DNA of 28,851 nucleotides from JBBCJM01 sp037190175 (lineage in GTDB: Bacteria > Pseudomonadota > Alphaproteobacteria > Rhodobacterales > Rhodobacteraceae). The translations under genes were made by a program, and so were the position numbers. Below are positions 9,501 through 15,636 of this stretch, one piece after another. Location of the stretch: NCBI GenBank assembly GCA_037190175.1, contig JBBCJM010000215.1, positions 1-28,851 on the forward strand, given 5' to 3'. Numbering within the stretch: the stretch's first letter is position 1; the number at the start of each line of letters is the position of its first letter. The notes beneath the pieces are model-generated. The model saw only the letters and a list, made by a program, of their open reading frames with translations. It was not told the origin of the DNA and did no database searches.

Positions 9501-9704
9501 GGCCACGCGGCCGCGCTTCATCAGTTCGGCCCGGATGCGGCCGCGCAGTTCCGCGGCGGCGGCTTCGGCAAAGGTCACGGCCAGGATGCGGCCGGGCGCG
9601 ACCTGCCCGGCCTCGACCCAGTCGGCCAGAGTGTTCTCGATCCGCCAGGTCTTGCCCGCCCCGGCGCCGGCGGGAACGAGGGTCAATCGGTCAGGCATCC
9701 TCAT
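6546..9704 (-). CDS. UvrD-type helicase with C-terminal RecB-like nuclease (AddA/RecB-like)
   Basis: This 1052-aa protein is built like AddA/RecB. It has an SF1 helicase with Walker A AGAGAGKT (12-19), motif Ia VTFAEAAAAELRGR (43-56), motif II DEFQD (350-354), motif III GDTKQSIMGFQGAD (377-390), a WHGAKGREWP motif in the second lobe and YVALTRARDRL near residues 755-765. A C-terminal PD-(D/E)XK nuclease follows, with Asp979, the DHK motif (992-994), Gln1011 and Tyr1015. The expected activity is ATP-dependent unwinding and resection of DNA ends. Two in-frame starts exist; the ATG at 9696-9698 has GGAGG at ideal spacing and is probably the true one. It overlaps the AddB-like gene by 8-14 bp. 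It is unlikely to be the housekeeping addA, because its partner and neighbours do not match the usual locus. Confidence 0.87.
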   Translation of the reverse strand: MRMPDRLTLVPAGAGAGKTWRIENTLADWVEAGQVAPGRILAVTFAEAAAAELRGRIRAELMKRGRVAEALEIDRAYIGTIHALGQRILTEHAFAAGRSPDSRLVSEAERDLLIRLELTRSERLAPVMRDLARFGYAWDPQGGRTAEDAFRADLLRTIDLLRGLGARGLSPEILAPAQAALAAGYGPTGQAAPLTAALRQAARDLLAAFPDSLAPAAANPTARAAFAKDHANLRRTAFTDAPDRDWSLWQALRKLRLTRPVPPGYDVAAGRVIEAAEGLLHHPGPLADASAHLQALVTGAQEILVSYAAAKRRMGLVDYADMIVETEPLLRTRPEILSAVLGEIDCVVIDEFQDTNPVQFALLWRLAEGAGRALIVGDTKQSIMGFQGADARLSAALLAAHPANADPLRSNWRSVPEVMALVNALGPALFPDGYDALAAQRPPTGTIALEAIALPASWADRRSHAPDCIADRVASLLSDRAQVVDKGTGDLRSAGPADIAVLCYTTTNCSAVADALRARGLPVRIQAQGWLEAPATRAARFALALAADPDDLHAALGWLTLGPARMPLEDAMRNAVDGALPMHSALTALAALGAEAADAPVADLLARVIAGIGLRDWARGLARPGQALADLARLEAEAQTFDRMAAELKAAAGFHGTGPQVFLGWIKAQTGKDWDRHPDPDGWSSSGVEVCTWHGAKGREWPITLVAGMDFRFPERPGSLRAEFDSFDHLGDVLHHAGLGWLPNLAAPEKQKVFADQLIAADEEGAARELYVALTRARDRLVLVLPAEPAKPKERPDRMIDLLRDRTGLALGQGTITLCGQTFPCRITHEARERDFPLPAMPAARAQLRFGRPQPAAPAARTPWRRTPSSLGPVADQPQPALTHVALGARVGGRPDAFTAATDRGSAWHLAFRCLFERPDLRPRLAAATGIGDETLDQIARQAQALRGWLTGQGYDRLHFELPLQERHPDGSETNAILDCLAEGPAGLLILDHKSGRCPDPALRFAGYLPQLAAYAGIVARRWPDRPLRGLAINWMNEGLLSLAPAPEREVA

Positions 9705-12270
9705 CCTCCGCCTCCGCCGGCTCGGGCATCAGCAGCGCCGCGAGCAGCCCGTTCTGCTTCAACTCGTAGGCGGTGATGCCGCAGTCCCGTTCATAGCGGC
9801 CCGCGTCGCCCGCCCGGTTCAGCGAGACCACCCCGGCGCCCACCTCGGCCACGCGCCGGGCAAGCTGCGCCATGGCCGTCTCCGAGATCGCCTCGGCGGC
9901 GGCCTCGGTGCCGGGGATGCCGGCGCCATCGACCAGGACCGTGCTGTCCAGCGTGGTGTGATAGCCGGTGACCGGCACGCGGCCGGCGGCCAGCCGCGTC
10001 AGGTCGGTTTCCGTCAGCGGGCGTTCCAGCATCGCGCGATAGAGCGCCACCTGCAAATCCCAGCCCCTGACCATCCGTTCCCGCCGCTTCTTCGCGCCGG
10101 CGCGCTTGTGGTCGATCAGCAGGAGCCCGCCATCCGGCAGTTGCAGCAGCGTATCGGCCCGCCCCGCGATCAGCAGGCCGCCATGGTCGCCCGCCAGTTC
10201 CAGCTCGTTGCCCAGAACCCGTGCCCCGCTGGTCCGCAGAAAGCGCGCCCAGGCCATGGCGGTTGCGAGCGCCTCGCGCCGCAGGCCCGCGCGCTCTACC
10301 TCCCACTGCGGGCCGGACAGCCAGGGCGCGATGCGGGCGGTGGCCTCGGCCAGGGCGGCGGGGACGGCGGCGGCAAGGGCTTCGTCATCGGGGACCGGCG
10401 CCTCGCGGGGGAACAGCACCTCCAACACGCGCCCGATCAGGGTGCCGAGGACCAGCACGTCCAGCGCCTCGGGCGCCCAGGTGCGATCCCTGGCGTCCAG
10501 TTCGCCCAGCGTCCAGGCCAGCGGGCTGGTCAGCAGCGTTTCAAGCCGCGAGGGCGATTGCGGAACCGGCGCGCCCCTTTCGCGCAGGCGCAGAAGGTCC
10601 GTGTCCAGGTGCAGCTGCCCCTGTTCGGGCAGGATCGGCCCGCCGCCCGCGGGAAGCGGGGCGATGGCGGCGGCGCGGACCGGCCAATGGCCCGCATCCT
10701 CGGCGCGGGGGTCGCGGATCAGCCGCTCGGGCTTCGTCTCGCCCAGCAACTGGCAGATCAGCGCGAGCCCGGTCGAGGGGGGCAGCGCCTTGCCATCCAG
10801 GCCGCGGGCCGGGACCAGGCATGTCGCGCTCTCGCCTGCCGCGCCAAGCTGGCGGCGGAACAGGTCCAGCCCGCGGGCCAGATGGTCCTGCCGCCCGGCC
10901 AGCCCCAGCCCGGTCTCGCGCCGGATCAGGGCGACCTCGGCCTCGGTGAAGAACGGGTTTGCGCCCGCCGGCCGCGGCCAGTTCGCGCCCGCAAGCCCCA
11001 GGACGATCAGATGGCGGACGGGGCGCCACGGCAGCGCATCGGCGTCCAGAACCGTGACACCCTCGATGCCGCGTTCCGCGGCCTCGGCAGCCGGGGCCGG
11101 GACGGCGGCAAGCCGGTGCATTGCGGGCCAGTCGATTACCGCACCCAGGCCGGCGCGGATCGCCGCGATCCGCGGCGCCAGCGGCACATCCGGCAGGGCG
11201 GCGGCGACGCTATGGAGCCGCGCGACCAACTGGTCCGGCGTGGTGACGGGGCGGAACGCATCCAGCAGCGCGCGCTCCGCCCCGCCCAGCCCGGCCGCCG
11301 TCCGCGACCAACCGCGGTCGATGATCTCGCGCGCCATCGCACGGCCGGTCGTGGCGGGCCAGGGCATCAGGGGCGAGGCATGGAGCGTTGCCAGCGCGAC
11401 GCGGGGCGCCGGGCCCTCCAGCACGGCCAGCAGGACTGAGAGCAGTTCGCCCGCCAGATCGCGCCGCGCCGCCGCGGGTCGGTCGGACAGCGGCAGGCCC
11501 ACATGGTCGAAGGCCTCGGCCAGCGCGCGGGCATAGGCCGGATCGGCGGGAACCAGCAGGCCGATGTCGCGCGCATCCGCAACCCGCCCGTCCTGCACCA
11601 GGGCCTGGGCGAGGGCAGCGGCGAACTCCGCCTCCTCGCGCGGGTCGCGCAGGCCGAACAGGCGCAGGCTGTCGTCGGGTGCGGCGGGCGGGGCGGCCTG
11701 GCCCAACTGGCGCTGCACATGGGCCAGCGCCCCGTGGGGGCAGCCCGGCGGCTGCGGTTCGGCCCAGGCGCTGCGCAGCCCCTCGGGCGCAAGGCCGTGG
11801 TGGCGGACCAGGGTCCGGGCCAGCGCGGCCTCCACCGGATCGGCAAAGCCGTCCTCCCCTGCATCCAGCAGGGGCAGGGGTTCAAGGCAGTCCTGCGCCC
11901 CCGCGCCGAGGACATGGCGGATCGTGGCCAGCGACTCGGGCAGCGGGTCGGCCGCGCGCCACAGATCGCGCAGCGCGGTCAGGTGGTGCCGGGCGCGGCT
12001 TTCCGGCAGCCGCTCGGGTGCGAGCTCGCCCGGATCCAGCCGCGTTGTGGCCCGCATGACTGCGGTCAGCGCGGCCTCGACCATGCGCACCGTCGCATCC
12101 GGGGCGGCGGAAAGGCTCTCCGACCACGGCGCGGGCCGCGCGGCCAGCACCGGCCGCAGATCGACGGTCTGGACGGCCGGCGCCAGATAGGCATCGCGCA
12201 GCAGGCCCGTGGTGACCGGACGGATCGCGCCGGTCAGCGGAGAGGCGGTCAGCAGGGGCTCGATACGCAT
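9691..12270 (-). CDS. AddB/RecC-like PD-(D/E)XK nuclease-family protein
   Basis: The 859-aa protein has the helicase-like but degenerate fold of AddB/RecC subunits: DPREEAEFAAALAQAL with LLVPADPAYARALAEAF, then VTVLDADALPWRPVRHLIVLGL in mid-protein. A C-terminal RecB-family nuclease follows, with GRAD (703-706), the DHK motif (720-722) and QVALY (740-744). There is no Walker A motif, so it probably does not hydrolyse ATP itself. The four-cysteine Fe-S arrangement of Firmicutes AddB is not apparent. It is somewhat shorter than typical alphaproteobacterial AddB. It is followed directly by the UvrD helicase-nuclease, so the two should form a two-nuclease heterodimer. A 64-bp gap separates it from the HEPN gene, and that gap includes the second copy of the candidate WYL operator, so this gene may head its own transcript. 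Confidence 0.8.
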   Translation of the reverse strand: MRIEPLLTASPLTGAIRPVTTGLLRDAYLAPAVQTVDLRPVLAARPAPWSESLSAAPDATVRMVEAALTAVMRATTRLDPGELAPERLPESRARHHLTALRDLWRAADPLPESLATIRHVLGAGAQDCLEPLPLLDAGEDGFADPVEAALARTLVRHHGLAPEGLRSAWAEPQPPGCPHGALAHVQRQLGQAAPPAAPDDSLRLFGLRDPREEAEFAAALAQALVQDGRVADARDIGLLVPADPAYARALAEAFDHVGLPLSDRPAAARRDLAGELLSVLLAVLEGPAPRVALATLHASPLMPWPATTGRAMAREIIDRGWSRTAAGLGGAERALLDAFRPVTTPDQLVARLHSVAAALPDVPLAPRIAAIRAGLGAVIDWPAMHRLAAVPAPAAEAAERGIEGVTVLDADALPWRPVRHLIVLGLAGANWPRPAGANPFFTEAEVALIRRETGLGLAGRQDHLARGLDLFRRQLGAAGESATCLVPARGLDGKALPPSTGLALICQLLGETKPERLIRDPRAEDAGHWPVRAAAIAPLPAGGGPILPEQGQLHLDTDLLRLRERGAPVPQSPSRLETLLTSPLAWTLGELDARDRTWAPEALDVLVLGTLIGRVLEVLFPREAPVPDDEALAAAVPAALAEATARIAPWLSGPQWEVERAGLRREALATAMAWARFLRTSGARVLGNELELAGDHGGLLIAGRADTLLQLPDGGLLLIDHKRAGAKKRRERMVRGWDLQVALYRAMLERPLTETDLTRLAAGRVPVTGYHTTLDSTVLVDGAGIPGTEAAAEAISETAMAQLARRVAEVGAGVVSLNRAGDAGRYERDCGITAYELKQNGLLAALLMPEPAEAEDEDA

Positions 12271-12323
12271 GGGCTCGACTCGGGCATCGCAGGGCGGTTG
12301 TCGGATGAAAGGCCGGTGGGCAC

Positions 12324-12336
12324 GACAGAACCTGTC
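12324..12336. promoter_or_regulatory. Candidate WYL-regulator operator, copy 2 (before the AddB-like gene)
   Basis: GACAG-AAC-CTGTC is a perfect inverted repeat of two 5-bp arms. On the minus strand the 12 bases TGACAGGTTCTG (12337 to 12326) are identical to plus-strand bases 14067-14078 upstream of the WYL gene. The site overlaps the HEPN stop codon and lies 54 bp before the AddB-like start. Control by the WYL protein is an inference from this duplication. Confidence 0.6.
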
Positions 12337-13021
12337 ACCCCCGTCGGGCCAGGCCGGGTTTCGGCGCCTCGACCACCGGATAGAACGGCCGACCCCAGTC
12401 CTCGGCCGGACTGTCCAGCATGATGTCGGCGATGATCGGCATCAGGGTGCCCAGGATCGCGGCGCCGTCGCGCACCTGCGCGCGGTTGACGTGGCTGCCC
12501 CAGGTGGCGCCGCCATGCACCATCTGGCAGCGCAGCACGTAGAGGCGATCGAAGACGAGGCTCAGCATCCTTGCCGTGTCGCCATCCTGCGTCGCCTTAA
12601 GGAACACCCGGCGCGCCGCCTCGAAGCGGTCCTGCCAGTTCTCGTATCCCGGGATGCCGTTCGTATGCTGCCAGAACGGCAGGAAGACGAAGCGGTTCTC
12701 CAGCAGCAGGCGCACCGGGCCGGAATAGGTATTCCAGATCGCCTTGTAGATGCGGCGGGAGGTATCCAGCCGCACCACGCGGCCGAAGAACTCGGCGAAG
12801 GCGGCGCGCTCACCCTGCGGGACCGACTGGAACTCGCGCTCGTCGGCATAGGCGGCGTTGAAGGCGATCCAGTGGAACAGGAAGGCGGCATCCGGGTCTT
12901 CCGCCTCCTTCTGCGCCCGGCCGATCCAGGAAATGGCGCGGTGCACGCGCAGGCCCATGGTTTCGGGGAATCCGGCGCGCAGCCGGCGTTCCTTCTCCTT
13001 CAACTCGGCGAACGTCAGCAT
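12335..13021 (-). CDS. HEPN-domain protein, putative RNase of the defence cassette
   Basis: The 228-aa protein is mostly helical. It contains FHWIAFNAAYAD (49-60), typical of one large HEPN group, and LYVLRCQMVHGG near residues 160-171, where Arg164 and His169 form the Rx4H motif of metal-independent HEPN ribonucleases. HEPN proteins in defence and abortive-infection loci usually cut RNA once triggered, so it may be the suicide effector or a sensor here. I chose the ATG at 13019-13021 because GGGGG lies 5 bases upstream; an in-frame ATG at 13046-13048 has no Shine-Dalgarno sequence. The gene lies 57 bp after the WYL gene on the same strand. The fold assignment rests on motif reading; an inactive HEPN adaptor is possible. 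Confidence 0.75.
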   Translation of the reverse strand: MLTFAELKEKERRLRAGFPETMGLRVHRAISWIGRAQKEAEDPDAAFLFHWIAFNAAYADEREFQSVPQGERAAFAEFFGRVVRLDTSRRIYKAIWNTYSGPVRLLLENRFVFLPFWQHTNGIPGYENWQDRFEAARRVFLKATQDGDTARMLSLVFDRLYVLRCQMVHGGATWGSHVNRAQVRDGAAILGTLMPIIADIMLDSPAEDWGRPFYPVVEAPKPGLARRG

Positions 13022-13078
13022 GCAGGCCCCCTTTCGCGCCATCATCACGGCAAACGGGGCGAAAACAGGGAAACAATG

Positions 13079-14056
13079 TCACGGCAATCCGTCGAAATCG
13101 CCGCGACGATGGCCCTCGACCAGCCGCCGCAGCCCCTCGGGCGCCAGAACCTCGACCTTGTCGCCCCATTGGTAGAGGTGCCAGGCCATCTCCAGCCAGC
13201 CCGAGGCCTCGAACCGCACGACCAGGCTGCCGTCCGCCAGCGGCTCCATCCGCTGCGTCGGATGGAAGCGGAAGCCCGCGGCATGCTCGGCGGCCTGCGG
13301 CAGGAAGCGCCAGATCACCTCGCCGTGCTGGTCGGGGTGCTGCCAGACGCCGAAGGCGCGGGCGGCATGGGCCTCGATGGTGAAGCCCTCTTCCATGGCG
13401 AAACTCTCGGGCAGGACCGCGACCTCGTGGATGCGGTCGAGGCGGAAGTTGATCAGTTGCGGGCTGCGCGCGGGCTGGCGGGCCACCAGATAGCCGCGAT
13501 GGCCGATCAGAAGGCCGTGCGGCTCCACGATCCGGGGCTTCGCGTCGTCGCGGTAGCGCATCGCCAGCCGGAACGGGCCGCGCAGCGCCTCGGTCAGCGG
13601 CGCCAGCAGGCCCTGCGGAATGTCCGCACGCGGGCCGGGGCGGGCGACATGGCCCAGCGATTGCAGCAGCGCCTCGGCCTCGGCCTCCGCCCGGCGGGCC
13701 TCCCCGGGGCGCAGCCGGGCCAGCAGGTCGTCGCGCAGCATCGCCAGCGCCGCGGCATGGGGGTCGCGCCCCTCGGCCCGAGCGTGGCGGATCGCCAGTT
13801 CCAGCGCCTCCACCGCGGGCTCGGGCCGCGCGGGCAGGCGCGCGGCGCGCAGGTCGGCCAGTTTCCAGCGCCGCCTGCGGTCGGGCCCGTCATGGCTCTC
13901 GGTCTGGAACAGGGTCTCCAGCGCATCGGTCATCCGCTGCGCGGTGCGGTGCGAGACGGCGAATTCCGCCGCGATCTCCTCCAGCGGCACCCCGCCGTGC
14001 CGTGCCGAGGCCATCAGCGCGAGGCGGAGCAGATCCTGGGCCTTGGCGAAGGACAT
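13079..14056 (-). CDS. WYL-domain transcriptional regulator (BrxR/CapW-like)
   Basis: The 325-aa protein starts MSFAKAQDLLRLALMASARH with a winged helix-turn-helix (VPLEEIAAEFAVSHRTAQRM, about 23-42). A WYL domain follows (YRDDAKPRIVEPHGLLIGHRG and later, about 175-245), and a C-terminal WCX-like segment that ends in EVLAPEGLRRLVEGHR. In this copy the name-giving tryptophan is glycine (GYLV). WYL proteins of this layout, such as BrxR and CapW, repress phage-defence operons and respond to nucleic acid or nucleotide ligands. The chosen start follows the family layout; longer in-frame reading would cross the divergent promoter region. An imperfect inverted repeat begins 8 bp upstream of its start, which suggests autoregulation. 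It heads the minus-strand cassette. Confidence 0.87.
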   Translation of the reverse strand: MSFAKAQDLLRLALMASARHGGVPLEEIAAEFAVSHRTAQRMTDALETLFQTESHDGPDRRRRWKLADLRAARLPARPEPAVEALELAIRHARAEGRDPHAAALAMLRDDLLARLRPGEARRAEAEAEALLQSLGHVARPGPRADIPQGLLAPLTEALRGPFRLAMRYRDDAKPRIVEPHGLLIGHRGYLVARQPARSPQLINFRLDRIHEVAVLPESFAMEEGFTIEAHAARAFGVWQHPDQHGEVIWRFLPQAAEHAAGFRFHPTQRMEPLADGSLVVRFEASGWLEMAWHLYQWGDKVEVLAPEGLRRLVEGHRRGDFDGLP

Positions 14057-14063
14057 GAGTGCA

Positions 14064-14084
14064 CCATGACAGGTTCTGACATGG
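14064..14084. promoter_or_regulatory. Candidate WYL-regulator operator, copy 1 (WYL / divergent promoter)
   Basis: CCATGACAG-GTT-CTGACATGG has two 9-bp arms with one mismatch. It lies 8 bp upstream of the WYL start in the 106-bp gap shared with the divergent 132-aa gene. Its core TGACAGGTTCTG recurs exactly at 12326-12337 on the other strand. Autorepression and control of the divergent pair are inferred. Confidence 0.6.
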
Positions 14085-14162
14085 AGACAGCGTAATCCTG
14101 CGCCCACTGGCGGCCAAGGCGATTCCCGCGCCCGGCCGAAGGGGGCCAGAGGGAAGACGGCG

Positions 14163-14561
14163 ATGATCGAGAAGCTGATCGCGGAACTGCCGCAGAAGAC
14201 GGATGCGCAACTGGAGGCGCTGCTGGCGAACACGCGGCGTCCGGCCCAGCGGGGCCGGCCCGAGGCTGCGCGGCTGGAGGCGGCGGTGCTGGCGGAAGGC
14301 GCCCGCCGCAGGCTTGCCAGGCTGAAGCCTGAAGGCGGGCTGTGGTGGGAGCCGCATGACGCGGGCTTTCCGCAGTTCCACGGCTATGCCGATGCAGAGG
14401 CTACCCTGCGCGTGGCCACCATCCTGAAGCGCACCACCCACACGGGCCACGACAAGGAGGTCTATACCGTCGAGGTTCTGGGCCGCCCGCTGCCCAGCCG
14501 GTTCCACCACGTCGCCGAGGCCCGCGCCGCGGGCTCGGCGGCATGGAGGGCCACGCAATGA
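14163..14561 (+). CDS. Hypothetical protein, divergent from the WYL regulator
   Basis: I do not recognise this 132-aa protein. Residues 1-60 are helical and rich in Ala, Arg and Glu (ALLANTRRPAQRGRPEAARL). The C-terminal half has a WWEPHDAGFPQFHGY block and a basic stretch, LKRTTHTGHDKEVYTVEVLG. No signal peptide or membrane segment is present. The start is preceded by GAGGG at suitable spacing. Its stop overlaps the next start in an ATGA, so it is co-translated with the small membrane protein. It shares the WYL operator region, but its link to defence is unproven; it may belong to the core genome. Confidence 0.65.
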   Translation: MIEKLIAELPQKTDAQLEALLANTRRPAQRGRPEAARLEAAVLAEGARRRLARLKPEGGLWWEPHDAGFPQFHGYADAEATLRVATILKRTTHTGHDKEVYTVEVLGRPLPSRFHHVAEARAAGSAAWRATQ

Positions 14562-14725
14562 ACGACAGGGAAGAGCCGGCGCTGCTGACGCTGATCCTGT
14601 TCCCCTTCCGGCTGCTGATCGCTCTGGCCGATCTGGCGGCGCTCCTGTGGATGCTGATGCTTTTCGGCGGGCTTTTCGGGCTGATCGGCCTGTTCCTGTG
14701 GGCGCTGCTGTTCCACCGGCCCTGA
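14558..14725 (+). CDS. Small two-helix membrane protein (55 aa)
   Basis: After a short charged N-terminus (MNDREEPA), almost the whole protein is hydrophobic, enough for two membrane helices with a tight turn around FGGLFG. It ends in FHRP. The ATG in the ATGA overlap with the upstream gene is preferred over an in-frame ATG at 14543, which lies inside that gene. The function is unknown. Small hydrophobic proteins near defence genes can be membrane-disrupting effectors, but they are also common as plain membrane proteins. Confidence 0.65.
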   Translation: MNDREEPALLTLILFPFRLLIALADLAALLWMLMLFGGLFGLIGLFLWALLFHRP

Positions 14726-15042
14726 TCCCGCGATCCCCGCATTCCTGCCCGACGCAGGCCACAATCGGATGGCCGATGTGGTTCGACGAGTATCGAGAAA
14801 AGGGGGTTGGATCCGCGCACGACCCCAGACCCGCCGGGGGAAGAAGACGAACGCGCCCCTCGCGCCGGTCCAGGGCGCGCGGGCATGGAGACGAGTTCGC
14901 GTTCGTCTGACAGCCCCGGGGCTCTCCGCCGGAGCTATGCCCGCAGGAAAGGCGCGCGGGGGGTCCAAGGGGGGCGGCAGCCCCCCTTGCCCGGCCCAAC
15001 GCCCGCAGGCCGCAAGGCCGAGGGGGGCGGGAGGGCCCCGGC
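14726..15042. other. 317-bp gap with strong inverted repeats, no gene seen
   Basis: No convincing coding frame or tRNA was found. A perfect 11-bp inverted repeat (14845-14855 with 14898-14908) encloses a second GC-rich stem (CGCGCC/GGCGCG). A third copy of AGACGA at 14890-14895 could pair with the same right arm, giving an alternative fold. A 10-bp stem at 14966-14989 is listed separately. The gap marks the junction between the defence-side genes and the aroA-GFA-cmk block. Confidence 0.5.
14966..14989 (-). terminator. Hairpin after cmk, probable terminator or extragenic repeat
   Basis: CAAGGGGGGC-GGCA-GCCCCCCTTG is a perfect 10-bp stem with a 4-nt loop, lying 54 bp past the cmk stop. There is no T-run, but G/C-tract hairpins of this kind are common between genes in Rhodobacterales. 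A similar one lies at 28781-28803. Confidence 0.5.
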
Positions 15043-15636
15043 TCACCCGGGCAGGCGCGCCTCCACCGCGGCCAGCGCGCGGGCCACCGCCTCGTCGATC
15101 CCCATCGCCGAGGTGTCCAGCCGCACCGCGTCCTCGGCGGGGCGCAGGGGGGCGGCGGCGCGTTCGCTGTCGCGGCGGTCGCGGTCGATCACCTGGGCCA
15201 GCACCTCGGGCTCGGGCGTGCTGCCGTCGGTCTCCAGCCAGCGGCGGTGCGCCCGCACCTCGGGGCTGGCGGTGACATAGAGCTTCACCTCGGCCTCGGG
15301 GCAGACCACGGTGCCGATGTCGCGCCCGTCCAGCACCGCGCCGCCCTCGCGGCGGGCGAAGCGGCGCTGGAAGTCCAAGAGCGCCGCCCGCACCTCGGGG
15401 ATCGCCGCCACCCGGCTGGCCGCCTGCCCGGCCTCCAGGCTGCGCAGGCCGGGGCGGGCGAGGTCGGCCTCGGCCAGCCCCTGCGCCGCCGCCACCGGGT
15501 CGCCACCCCTCGCTCCGACCGCGCGGTAGAGCAATCCGGTGTCCAGATGCGCGAAGCCGAACCGCGCCGCCACCGCGCGGGCGATGGTGCCCTTGCCGGC
15601 CGCGGCGGGGCCGTCGATCGCCACGGTGAATATCAC
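15043..15636 (-). CDS. cmk: Cytidylate kinase
   Basis: This 197-aa enzyme phosphorylates CMP and dCMP with ATP in the cytosol to make CDP and dCDP. The P-loop is DGPAAAGKGTIA (8-19), followed by FAHLDTGLLYRAVG, DGRDIGTVVCPEAEVKLYVTA and an arginine-rich lid (IDRDRRDSER). The length is slightly short for the family, whose usual length is about 200-230. The GTG start at 15634-15636 forms a GTGA overlap with the GFA gene stop and gives a normal N-terminus (MIFTVAIDGP). In related genomes rpsA usually follows cmk; here a 317-bp structured gap and then the defence cassette follow. Confidence 0.95.
   Translation of the reverse strand: MIFTVAIDGPAAAGKGTIARAVAARFGFAHLDTGLLYRAVGARGGDPVAAAQGLAEADLARPGLRSLEAGQAASRVAAIPEVRAALLDFQRRFARREGGAVLDGRDIGTVVCPEAEVKLYVTASPEVRAHRRWLETDGSTPEPEVLAQVIDRDRRDSERAAAPLRPAEDAVRLDTSAMGIDEAVARALAAVEARLPG

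Noticed and set aside
6546..12270. Housekeeping addAB
   Set aside because: The AddB-like protein is short, the overlaps are with PLD/DUF6361 genes and a WYL/HEPN pair lies upstream, while the usual neighbours of alphaproteobacterial addAB are absent. It remains possible in principle and is listed as a check.
446..14056. A complete DISARM, BREX or Druantia locus
   Set aside because: There is no DNA methylase, no DUF1998 (DrmB), no PglX/PglZ and no DruE-like protein. Only single components (PLD, SNF2-like helicase, WYL) are shared.
368..14095. Long plus-strand open frames opposite the cassette (for example 368-2644, 6726-9776, 9535-11439, 12209-14095)
   Set aside because: They are antisense to genes with clear domain motifs, are rich in Arg, Gly, Gln and His as expected of GC-rich shadow frames, and show no recognisable domains.
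14726..15042. A tRNA gene as integration site after cmk
   Set aside because: I searched both strands for a T-arm (GGTTCRANNCC) with matching acceptor stem and found none that pairs.
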